From Takakia lepidozioides (lineage: Eukaryota; Streptophyta; Takakiopsida; Takakiales; Takakiaceae), in the NCBI GenBank assembly GCA_030704615.1, contig CM060733.1, forward strand, positions 51,586,001 to 51,650,000: DNA of 64,000 nt, given 5' to 3'. How positions within the stretch are numbered: the stretch's first letter is position 1; the number at the start of each line of letters is the position of its first letter. The position numbers and the translations under genes are program-made. Below, piece by piece: positions 44,679-54,394 of the stretch. The notes beneath the pieces were generated by a model. That model made no database searches. It was not told the origin of the DNA and saw nothing but the letters and a program-made list of their open reading frames with translations.

Positions 44679-46240
44679 ACGGACATAGCCCAGAGAAACT
44701 TACCAGGAGTAAATACCAGAAGTTACCAAGTTACCATGTTATCGGAAATTTCCGTGATTTACCACGATTTACTATTAATTACCAAGTTATACTTCAGCTC
44801 TAAATGCAAGAATTTCGTACCTCTACCGCCCAATTGCAAGCTAATCAGTCTCAAGATCTTGGCAACGCTCTCCACAATTTGCAACAACAAATTTCAGAGT
44901 TAAAGGAGTCGAACAGTGGATTTTCAACCATACGAGTCCCTACTGCAACATCTCCTACTGCAACGGTTCCTCTTCAACAGATTACGAGAGAACCAAATAT
45001 CAGCATGCCAGAGAAATTTGATGGGACGAGATCAAAATTTTGCGGTTTTGTTCAACAAGTATGACTGTTCCTACGACTACATCCACACCGCTACCCCGAT
45101 GAAGGTATTCCAGTGGGATTCGTGGGCACCCTTCTATCAGGCACTGTCCTATCTTGGTTTGCATCGCTATTAGAAAAAAATTCACATTTACTATATAATT
45201 TTGAAGCATTCATGTCCGAGTTCACTTCAACGTTTGGAGAGAATGATAGAGTGAGAGTTGCAGAGACAAAGATGCGAACTCTTCGAGCTTCCGTTTATGT
45301 TGCCGAATTTCGACAACTTGCGTACAACCTCAACTAGAATGAGAAGAACCTCATTAGTCAGTTTCGATGTGGGCTAAAAGAGGATGTAAAAGATTTGTTG
45401 TTGACAATGCCAAACGTGAGCACACTGAGTGAATTCATCATCCAAGTCATTGTATGCGATAATCGTTTGTTCGAAAGACGTCAAGAGAAGCAATCTAGAT
45501 GGTTGACGACGCATCATGCCGCTGCTAGTACGGCACCAAACACAACGATCCATTAGACATCCGATAGTGATCCTATACAGATTGATGCTATCCGATTCAA
45601 GCCATTGACGCCACAAGAAATACGCTCGAATGGATTATGCCTTTATTGCGGAAAAAGATCACATAGCATTAAACTGCCCCAACAAGAGAAGATTCAAAGC
45701 TCGGGGCGCAACTCAAGTGTTCGATACGAGGAGGTCGGAAAACGAAGATGTCCAGTCACAGTAAGGACTATGTGGCTGGACACCACAAATTCCTCACCGA
45801 AAAAATGTCTCTTTCTACCTCCAGACCCTGTATCTTGCTTCACAGTTCTGGTAAAAATCAGAGTGCAAAATCGAGATATCTCTATAGAAATATTTTTGGA
45901 CTCAGGGAGCAAACAACACAATTTAACACTCGTAAAGAAAAAACTCTCGGCCCCCGTTGAAGTCATCGATGGACGACCGTTAGCATCAAGAAATGTGGAC
46001 CATAAAACTCGACCACTAGACGAGCGAAGATTTTCACCAAAATTGACTTGAGAGGAGTTTATAACCTTGTACGGATAAAAGAAGGAGACGAATGGAAAAT
46101 AGCTTTTCGAACAAGGTATTGACATTTTGAATACAGTGTTATGTCTTTCGGTCTTACAAATGCTCCAGCAATTTTCCAACACATGATGAATGACATCTTT
46201 CGAGAATTTTTAAATGACTTTGTAGTCATATATTTGGACC
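44679..46240 (+). mobile_element. Element F: 5' fragment of the C-family gypsy element, internally deleted
   Basis: It starts TGTCACGGACATAGCCC (LTR 5' end). After only about 120 bp it jumps into gag: LQANQSQDLGNALHNLQQQ, MPEKFDGTRSKFCGFV and ENDRVRVAETKMR. A knuckle-like LCLYCGKRSHSI and the retropepsin region follow (45,605-46,030). There is then a deletion into RT ([31 protein letters not shown]), which breaks off at the catalytic box (VVIYLD) at 46,240. Several stops make it inactive. Confidence 0.85.
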
Positions 46241-46452
46241 CTAGTTATCATTCCTGACATGACGTGGCGCTGACACGTCGGCCGTCACATCCGACGTGCG
46301 TCACGTCACATCGCATCCGGACGTTTATCCATGTAATTTTTTTTACATTTGACTTTTACGATTTACTTCTACCATTTGTAATGACATGGCAGCCACGGTG
46401 TAAAACAGACGTGGCCAATCATTCATATTTATTAATTCTTTAAAAGAAATAT

Positions 46453-47148
46453 GTCCGCCTATATTGGCGGTCGTGTATAATTTATTATTTAAAAAATAAA
46501 AGCGACCGCCCATATTGGCGGTCACTTGTAGTTTAATATTTTATTAAATTAAGCGACCGCCAGTATTGGCGGTCGCCGGTAATTTATTTATTTATAAATG
46601 AAGCGACCGCCCATATTGGCGGTCGCTTGTATTTTATTACATTTTAAAATAAGCGACCGCCTACATTGGTTGTCGGTTGAAGTTTATTATGTTTTAAATG
46701 AAGCGACCGCCCAGATTGGCGGTCGCTCGCACTTTATTATATTACATTATTATATCTTTGATATATTCTGTAAAAATACAGCGACCGCCATGTGACGGTC
46801 GCTATATATATATTTTAAATTTAACGACCGCCATTTAGCAGCGGTCGCTTATTTTTATTTGTATTCTTAAATAAAGCGACCGCCGTTTGGCGGTCGAGTC
46901 TTCAGTTAATTTTTGAAAAATGCAGCGATCGCCATTTGGCGGCCGTCACTATTTTTGTTAATAAAGAATACAGCGACCGCCATTTGGAAGCGGTCGCTCG
47001 ATTTGATTTTGATTCTTAACTTATGCGACCGCCGTTTGGCGGTCGCTTAGTTAATATATTTTTTTAAATGAAGCAACCGCCATTTAGCGGCGGTCGCTTA
47101 TTTAATATATATATTTTAAAAGCAGCGACTGTCATGCGGCGGTCGCGT
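46453..47148. repeat. Array of 14 GC-rich palindromes at ~50-bp spacing
   Basis: Fourteen imperfect palindromes of the form gcgaccgcc-N3to7-ggcggtcgc start near 46,453, 46,502, 46,553, 46,603, 46,653, 46,703, 46,781, 46,825, 46,876, 46,925, 46,973, 47,025, 47,073 and 47,124. Spacing is 43-52 bp except one gap of 78. Spacers are AT-rich and partly alike (ttttaaat, atttatt). The first six have loops like catattgg, the last eight catttgg, so two sub-arrays grew separately. Each unit could form a 9-bp GC hairpin in DNA or RNA. It is not CRISPR (eukaryotic, palindromic, spacers similar). It lies about 300 bp before a TATA box. Confidence 0.9.
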
Positions 47149-47440
47149 GTTTTTTTTTTTCTTAGAAATCCAGGGACCCACCGTGTGGCGTTTTGTTTTT
47201 TATTTTTAATCATGAAGCGGCGCCTCGGCCAGTCACGTAGCGAGGTGCCACGGGTCAGGAAAAACGAAACAAATGGGATGGGGGGAGGTGGTTTTGAACC
47301 CTTGACCTCTCCCATGTGGGTGCACGTGGCGAGTGCGACTGGCCAGTCGCGCCGCGCTGTCACGTGGCGAGGCGTCACTGGCCTGTCGCGCCTTTTCAAC
47401 CATAAACCATTTCAACCACCCACGGGGCTGGTGGGGGGTC

Positions 47441-47448
47441 TATATAAA
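47441..47448 (+). promoter_or_regulatory. TATA box
   Basis: TATATAAA in a GC-rich setting (gtggggggtc before, ccattccccc after), with pyrimidine-rich sequence downstream (cctccttttctgatcac). It has good core-promoter form and faces the frame at 47,767. Confidence 0.55.
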
Positions 47449-47766
47449 CCATTCCCCCCTCCTTTTCTGATCACTTTTGCCCCTCTTGTGGTGCGATTCC
47501 TTGGCATCCTGTAGTCCTTTCGGACTTCATTGCTTGGCACTGCCAACGGGAGGTGCAAAGGTGATTATTTGGGGAGGGAGGTTTTGTCGGTTTTCTATTG
47601 GTCAGTCCCACACACTTGTTCACGGTACAATCATCGTATTACCATTTTTCCGTTTCCGGATCTCCGGCGGTCTGTTTTTTTGCAGAAAACTACGAATACA
47701 CCATCTACACGCGTTCATTGCCGTTTTCTGAGGTTTTGGACCCTGTATTGAGCAAAGGTTTATACT

Positions 47767-48010
47767 ATGTCGGGGGTTGTGAATTCAAGTTCTGGGGTGG
47801 GGTCGTCTGGGGGGCGGAGGAAGAGAAAACGTGCCCATGAGCGGGATAGCCAGGTCAACAAGCCAGACTACCCGGGACCGGATGCCTTGGATAGGGTGAA
47901 AGAAGTGGTAGTGGATTATTTCAAGGGTAGGGACATGATGAGGCTAGATAGTGCTTATGTTAGGCATGGATGGGAGGGGTTTCAGATTTTTCAGCAAAAT
48001 ATGGAGAGGA
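47767..48010 (+). CDS. Candidate first exon, basic nuclear-type protein, unknown function
   Basis: ATG starts MSGVVNSSSGVGSSGGRRKR, with a basic cluster (GRRKRKRAHER) that could be a nuclear localisation signal. Then comes a charged segment YPGPDALDRVKEVVVDYF and MMRLDSAYVRHGWEGFQIFQ. It lies 320 bp after the TATA box. The frame continues to 48,204 but runs over an antisense transposase-like fragment, so the true exon end is not certain. I do not recognise the family. Confidence 0.4.
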
Positions 48011-48014
48011 AAAT

Positions 48015-48300
48015 AACAAACGCTCCCTCGGGGGTGTGCATTGTCCAATTGTGCCCACTCCTCATCGTCTTCGTCTGCAGGTCCATCTCCAATCCACACC
48101 CGAAATGCTTCATGTCTTTTGTGGTGAAGGAGATGTGTGCGCACACCGTCCTCAGATCTACTTGTAGTGCCCAAACAACGTTCACATGGGCATGGCATCC
48201 TTGAAAGCCCAAGGGCTCGGGCACGTGCCACTTCTCTTTCCCACAACCTGTCATCTCGGGTGTTCTGTCTACAGGGGTGATTAATTGGAAGTCCTCCGCA
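48015..48300 (-). pseudogene. Fragment of CACTA transposase-associated domain
   Basis: The minus frame reads LWEREVARARALGLSRMPCP, CERCLG, then DGVRTHLLHHKRHEAFRVW and DEDDEEW. The spacing C-P-C-x2-C ... V-x2-HL ... F-x-W is that of the zinc-binding domain found at the N-terminus of CACTA (TNP2-type) transposases and in proteins derived from them. It is only a fragment and no TNP2 domain follows in the window. The call rests on motif spacing. Confidence 0.45.
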
Positions 48301-48934
48301 TGGGCGAGGGGAACTCATTTTTGTTGGGGAGCCTCTTCAATGCTGTTTGTGCACGCCGTTGCAGGGGGCCGGATTCTCCTTTGCAGAGATTCCTCAATTT
48401 GGCTCTGCCACTCCCATTTCACTACCGTCAATTCCCTCCTCCTGCAATCTCAATTTGAAAGGTTCAGCCGCACATCCTTTGGCAGAGAAGACAGTTGACA
48501 TTTTATACCAACCGGTAGATTCCACAACATGATGAAAAGTGGGGGTTGCTATTCCATATGCACAGGTTGCGTGCATGCATGCACAAAATCCCTTATTATA
48601 TATGCATGTGACAAATTTGTATGCACACATTGTAGATTGTATGCAGTGGACTTATATAACATAGAATACGACGTATTTATTGCATATGCAAATGTTACAT
48701 CATATGTATATAAAAAAAAAAAAATAAAAAATCTTAGCTAACAAAATCAGTAGTCAATGGTCAAAGATGCATGTGACCACTAACTCCAACTAATGCACCA
48801 CCTTAAACTGAAGAGAATACAAGATCCCTGGCCAAAGTAATAGTTTGCAAACTTGTATTCAAGGAAAACAGTTGGTCCTTTCATGTTCGGTGCTAGTAAC
48901 TTGCCAGTGAAGCAAGGTGCAAGACTTCCTTTAC

Positions 48935-49081
48935 CTTTCCTGATGAGCGCTTTGCATTTATCTTTGGAAACTCCAACCAAGGCAGAACAACGAACCATGG
49001 AAGCAGGACCTGTCCGCTGAATCCTGAACAATGCATCGGAAAAGTCTTGTGTCTCTCTCACTGGATTCCCCATTGCATTGG
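48935..49081 (-). CDS. Candidate internal exon, unrecognised
   Basis: Bounded by an acceptor (cctcctcag) and a donor (ggaaag then gtaaag). It encodes NPVRETQDFSDALFRIQ and PASMVRCSALVGVSKDKCKA. It has a plausible coding texture but no partner exons found. There is a faint likeness to the SMV-x-GL-x2-DKV region of malonyl transacylases; I would not rely on it. Confidence 0.3.
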
Positions 49082-49259
49082 CTGAGGAGGGATAGCAACA
49101 TGTGGATTTGTCTCACAGAAAGTCGAAGAACCAGGAATGTCACCCACGAGTGGGTTTTATTGCTTGTGCAGAATTAGTTGTTATGTGATATGCAGGGCAG
49201 TGCTTTGTCCATATGCTCCTGGCATTTTGTACTGACAGTGTGTGGATGGGCAAATACAG

Positions 49260-49355
49260 AAAAGACGCAAAGCGCGGAGCCCGTCACTGTCCGAGCTCGG
49301 GGCGGAGTGCAAGAACGCTGCGACTGGCACCCCATCAGAGTCTGTTTTGAGCCAG
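49260..49355 (+). CDS. Candidate internal exon with nuclear signal
   Basis: Acceptor aatacag and donor gtatgt bound 32 codons, phase 0 at both ends, starting KRRKARSPSLSELGAECKN. The basic start could be a nuclear localisation signal. It may belong to the phosphatase-like gene downstream, but the link is inference. Confidence 0.4.
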
Positions 49356-49691
49356 GTATGTTTTGAAGTCCGGTTTCCATTCATGAATCTGTTGTTGTAC
49401 TAAGATTTGGTGGGTATGTGGGGCCCCCACGCATGGTACACGAGGGGTGTTATGCCAAACCTAGCCATCTCCGAATGCCTGAAATCCTGCACATTCGGCC
49501 TCTTCTTCTGGTTTTTAACAGTACGGGTGGGTGTTTGTATGCGTAGGGAGCGGGGAACTCAATGGCCCGCGCATCGGGGCCCTGGAGAGGCTTGCGGCTC
49601 TCTGCGGAGCGGGAGAGGGGAATGGAAGCACAACTGAAGAAGATAGTGGAACTCATGATGGGGCAAAAAAGGGGGTGTGACGGGTGGCATT

Positions 49692-50683
49692 ATGGAAGAC
49701 CCCCCTGCTGCGACCATTGTACCTGACAAGGAGGAAGTAATTGTAGTGGGTAGGGATGTGACAGAGGTCCGGGCTGTTGTTGATGATATTCACAATGGGG
49801 GGCAGGGTCAACTTGTTGAAGAGGGAGAGGTCCAGCAAGTTGGTGGGGATGACATGGACGATGGGGGGGTCATTGCTCATGATGGGGGAAAAGGGGAAGC
49901 TGTAGGGGGAGAGGGTGGTAGTTTGCCTGGTCCAGGCTGCAGGGGGACCGAAACTTTGCCCTCCGGGGTGACTGTTGTCTCCCAACCCACTGAGGTGACA
50001 CCCCGTGACACCCCTTCAAAAGCTCCTTTCATAGGAAAGTCGAAACTAATTGTTCTAGACCTGAACGGGATCCTGTGCCACTCTATTCCTAACTTTCAGC
50101 CCAACCCGAGGCGTCATTGGCCATGGGTGTTGACCACCAACAAGTATGTTTTCCCAAGGCCCCAGGTCTACGAGTTTTTAAACCTTCTCTTCCGGTATTT
50201 CTACGTTGGGATATGGTCATGTGCTTCCAAGGGGAATGTTGCAGACATCTTCAAAGTGGTCATGCAGGGGGTCAAGGGTTCTCCCCTCTTTGTGTGGTCA
50301 CAAGAGGAGTGTGACCCCTTGACAGAGCCACACCCCACAAAAGGGCCTGCCGTACAGAACTTACAGAAGAGACTGTCGAGGGTGTGGTCGGAATTTTCTG
50401 GATTTAACGAATCCAATACCCTCCTAGTGGATGATTCACCACACAAGGGGAGGGGGAACTCCCCTTTGAACATGGTCCATCCATTGTCGTTTGATGTCAC
50501 TGGCAATGTCAGCGAGGGCCCGATTCAGACTACCTTTTAGAAACAGTCTGGCCCTACTGCCAAGATTTGTTTTGCTCCAAGGATGTGCGTGTCTTCACAA
50601 GCATGCGGAAGCTGACCCCGACTGGCAGCTTGAATGTGGGAGAGGATGGGGTCATTGGGGGAAGTACTTCTGCACCCATGCAG
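49692..50683 (+). pseudogene. FCP1/NLI-interacting-factor type HAD phosphatase domain, frameshifted
   Basis: An acidic, glycine-rich leader (49,692-50,030) precedes a HAD-type domain. Motif I is LIVLDLNGILCHS (nucleophile D; DLNG rather than DxDxT, as in a plant subgroup). Then come PRPQVYEFLNLLFRYFYVGI, motif II WSCASKGNV, CDPLTE, the signature FNESNTLLVDDSPHK, and HPLSFDVTGNVSEGP. At 50,521 the frame must slip by one base to continue DSDYLLETVWPYCQDLF and DVRVFTSMRKLTPTGS, the usual end of the domain. The exon then ends at a good donor (atgcag, gtgaaa), and an exon at 50,792-50,917 joins in phase. Family members dephosphorylate the Pol II tail or related targets. The slip is either a one-base loss (pseudogene) or an assembly error. 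Confidence 0.7.
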
Positions 50684-51491
50684 GTGAAACTAACCTTACT
50701 GTTTGCAACATGACATCGAAGCCAAAGTCCATGTTTGTTTTGTTCCCCCCGGATGCCCTCTCACGCAAGGCTGGCACTATATGTTTTGCAGGGACCACAT
50801 GTACAGGGAGTGGCAGTGGGGTCGAATGTGAAGAAGGTGGGTCCTGCGCCTACGACCATAGTGCTACGGCGGCAGCATTCCGGATTCCCCCCCCGGCATG
50901 AGGAGGCAGCGCCCAAGGTATGGTTGTTCCCAGCCCCTCTCCGCAAACTTACTTGGTTGGTTTCCTTTATGGATACACTTCCTGAAGCGTTGCAATGTGT
51001 ATTCATTGCAGGTGAGCAAGAGGAGTGGGCTGTCCCCGGCACCATCATCGCAGCAGGACGTGGTTTCCCCAGGCATGCATTCATGGCTCCTTGCTTTGCC
51101 TGGCTGGTTTTTAGTAGGGTTATTTTTGCCAGGAAATTGTAGTGCTAGGGTCTGAGCAGGGTGTTTGTTAGCTTGCTCTGTGGAGGTGTGTTTATACCAT
51201 TGCAACCACCAGAGTTCATGTTATTCTTATCCGTCTGACTAAACCTCTTTTTGCTGCTGCAGTTGAAGACGTGGGCAGCTTTCCTCAGTTGCCACCCTCA
51301 GCGACGAGCTTCGCTTCAAGGTACGTTGGTACACACGCGAATTGGCTGCTGATTCAGTATTTGTGGCAACCAAGATCGTTTCCATGCCCAGCTGCGCTTG
51401 ACTTTCACCCTGTCATTGCTATGTTTGTTGCTGAGTGGACCCTAATGTTGGTGTCTGCAGATATCAGATCCTGTGTTTCTCCTGAACCCCC

Positions 51492-51743
51492 ATGACAAGC
51501 GGTCAAAGACAGCCGCCGCCAAAGGCGGAAGTGGTGGGAATAGCCGGGGTTGACAAGTTCCACTGCAAGGACATTCGATCCGGGTGGTACGAGGTGAAAG
51601 TCCACGAGATCATGCTTCCAAGTGTTACATTGCCTTGCCCAAATGTGGACGATGCCCCCCCCAAGACCACACTAGCGCACGTGAAAGGCACGGTGACTCT
51701 GTGGCCAGAGAAGAGTATGAGGAAAGGTGAAAGTATCAAGTGA
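51492..51743 (+). CDS. Small frame resembling a transposase-associated plant domain
   Basis: 83 codons, ATG to TGA. Contains KFHCKDIRSGWYEVKVHEI and TLAHVKGTVTLWPEKSM. The order Y-x-V-x-V-x2-I ... L-x2-V-x-G-x-V-x2-WP is like the domain at the C-terminus of many plant CACTA-related proteins (DUF8039-like). An acceptor at about 51,460 suggests that it could be read as a last exon in another frame. Low certainty. Confidence 0.3.
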   Translation: MTSGQRQPPPKAEVVGIAGVDKFHCKDIRSGWYEVKVHEIMLPSVTLPCPNVDDAPPKTTLAHVKGTVTLWPEKSMRKGESIK

Positions 51744-52832
51744 CATTTCATGCTTGTAGTCCCTGTTGGGTGTGTAATGATACTCATAGAAGTGTGTATA
51801 ATACTCACATTACCCATTTTGAACATTTGGGCCATGACAGTTTAAGTGATGTCCGGCAACCATGTATGTTGGCATTTAGTCTTGCTCATATGCAGGTGTG
51901 CCGTGACGGTCTCTAATTTGAATGTAATATCACATTTCCTGACTTGTCGTCGTGTCCGCCCACCTTCTATGTGTATGTGTGATGGTCTTTGGTCTCCCTG
52001 TTGCCTTGTCTATTTGGTTCATTAGCGTGATGTTGTGCATGCATCGTGGTCTGTGTTCTCAGTCTCGCCCAGTATCATTGCTTCTCAATTCCCCTGCATA
52101 TAGATGAACCACTAAAACCAGTAGAATGCATCAGAACCATATTTTCAGCTTAGAATGCAGGTCAGTTGGAAACTCACACAAACCACTACAAGTGCTCATT
52201 TTTCGTGCTTTCCTGCTGTAGTGCAACCAACTAGCACAGTGCAGCGGAGTGGCCAAAAGCAGTCCCGAGATGGCACAAGCACTCTGCGTCTTTCCACTAG
52301 CAGTCGTACCCCTCACTGCCATTGAGTGGGGACGACGCCACAGGTCGACCCACACACTCTCCACGTGGCCCCCCCGTGGATTCGTCTGCCGGAAGTTGTG
52401 CAGTTGACTTCGCCCAGTGGCTGTTGCGACGTCACATGCAGCACTCCAAGTGATGTGGCCGACTGCGATGTGGCGTCTTGGGGCCCGTGGCCACGCGACA
52501 GCATTGCCGCTCGTCGCGGCGCCGCCACATCGGCATCCACGTCCGCATCCATGTGTCACCGCGCCCCGGGTGAGTCAGTCCACTCATCCGGAGGGAAAAG
52601 TCAAAGTCAGCCCAAAAGGTCAGACACACGGGCGGCCCGCCTGGTTACGCCACGTGGTTCTTCAGCATTAATCGCATTAAACGCTGAGCAGTTGTTCGCG
52701 CGTCTGCGTCCTTTACCACTCCAATCATTGGATGTCCAACCCAACTACCACGTCTGTTGTAACTAGTCTATTGTAACTTCCAGTCGATCCCAATTTTTTG
52801 ACTTTTACGACTCAAAATGAGTCGTTACCCCA
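51744..52832. other. No gene recognised; GC-rich segment with ACGT boxes
   Basis: The GC-rich part (52,330-52,680) carries several cacgtgg/ccacgtgg G-box cores and gacgtc words and is followed by an AT-rich end (gactcaaaatgagtc, a short palindrome). It could be a promoter or the remains of an LTR of the following retroelement. Not decidable from sequence alone. Confidence 0.4.
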
Positions 52833-53129
52833 GTGGTAAATGACACGAATGCTTCTAGTGAGCCCCAGCCAAGAAGAAACAGTGATCAGGACCACTATGG
52901 TAGGCCTGGTGGTTATAACAATGGCATGGAAGGGAGAGGTAATTCAAGAGAGAATTACCAAGGAAATTCCAGAGGCAACTATCAGGGTAATCCAAGGGGG
53001 AATTACCAGCCAGGAAATCAGGATTACAGAAACAATTCCAGAACAGACCAAGGGCGAGGATCGAATGGAGAAGAACTGTGTTACTATTGTAATCAGGCAG
53101 GCCATCGCAAGGCAGCCTGTCCATTCTAG
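52833..53129 (+). pseudogene. Tat-like gag C-terminus with CCHC zinc knuckle
   Basis: Low-complexity N/G/R-rich repeats (RENYQGNSRGNYQGNPRGNY) precede the knuckle CYYCNQAGHRKAACPF, then a TAG. The capsid part is absent. The repeated NYQGN motif suggests an RNA-binding tail. Confidence 0.8.
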
Positions 53130-53147
53130 ATCAGACACCAAAATGAG

Positions 53148-54077
53148 ATGAGAGCTCCTGTGAATGAGGGCCCAGTGGTGGCAGCTCACATGGTTAGGCC
53201 ATGTGTTGTACCAGAAGTAAGTACAATGATAGTAACGAGAAGCAAAGCCAAACCAATACCTCCAGTAGATGAGGAAGATGATGATAATGAAGATGACAGT
53301 GATGTACCTGAAGATGATGAGGCTTGGAGAGATGAGAAGGAACTGCACAAGGAAGTGACAGATACCATAAGGGAAATGCAGAAGAGTACTGATATTCCTA
53401 TGGCAGATTCCTCTGATTCTGAAAGAGAAGAGGAAGTGAGTGAGGATGAAGGGAAGAAAGAAGCTGCAGACATGCAGAGTAATGAAGGGACTTTGGCTGA
53501 AGTAATATGCCAGTCCAAAGCGGAGATTACCATTGGACAACTATTGGCTGTGGCACCTTATTGTAGACACAGGCTGTATCAAGCAATCAATCGAATTGCC
53601 CATGTGACAGGGAACACAGACCTGAACAACAAGGTGACTGGTTATAATGTGAAGCCGGAAGGGCGAGAAACAGTCATGGACTTTGATGATTCTATGCCAG
53701 TAATCCAATTGAGAATTGGAAGCACAGAACTAACTGATGTACTGATAGATAGAGGCTCTGGAGTGAATATCATGACAGACCCAATTAAGGCAGAAGCTTG
53801 GTCTAAGTAACATGAAACCAACCCATTTACAGTAACAATGGCAGATCAAAGAAGTGTACAGCCATTGGGATTGATAAGAGGAGTTAAGATACAGATTCAA
53901 AAGATGATCTTTATGATCACAATAACTGTGTTGAAAATGGATGAAGTCATGGAAGCTTACTCCTTATTGTTGGGACGTCCGTGGCTGAAACAGGCCAGGG
54001 TATTCCATGACTGGAATTCCCAGTTACTAACTGTGCATGATGGGATGCACAAGATACAAATTACCACTGAAATCTAG
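53148..54077 (+). pseudogene. Tat-like retropepsin region, altered active site
   Basis: A strongly acidic linker (DEEDDDNEDDSDVPEDDE) leads to the protease strand IGSTELTDVLIDRGSGVNIM. The family norm is D-(S/T)-G at this site; here it reads D-R-G, which should abolish catalysis. A TAA at 53,808 splits it from the second strand SLLLGRPWLKQARVFHDWNS. Confidence 0.82.
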
Positions 54078-54394
54078 AATTACCTGCTACGAGAAGACCT
54101 CGAGGGGTCAGGGAGTATGACTGGAGGGGAGGACTTGATGAGGAGTAGGAAGCTACCCTGTTCGCTGCACACCAGAGTGGGAGCAGGTTGCAGAGATGCA
54201 GCTGGAAGGCCTAAGTTGTTTAAAAGGTATCTGCTGTGGTGTAGTGACAGCAACACCAATTGAAGATGAAACAAGCAGTTACCCACCACATTTCTATGAA
54301 GAAAGAGAGGGAGAAATGGAAATCCTAGAGGAACAGCCACTGTGAGTTTACAGGATGAAGTGGTGACTGGTTTGGACAATCAACTGATGAGCAG

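Noticed and set aside
46453-47148. CRISPR-like array
   Set aside because: The repeats are palindromes with similar AT-rich spacers in a eukaryotic genome, without cas genes; the spacing is repeat-unit spacing and not unique spacers.
47286-47325. Second tRNA-like B box (gttttgaacccttgacc)
   Set aside because: A single B-box-like word with no A box at the right distance is not enough for a call.
52326-52766. 146-codon frame in the GC-rich segment
   Set aside because: High GC content explains the open frame; there are no motifs and the opposite strand is open as well.
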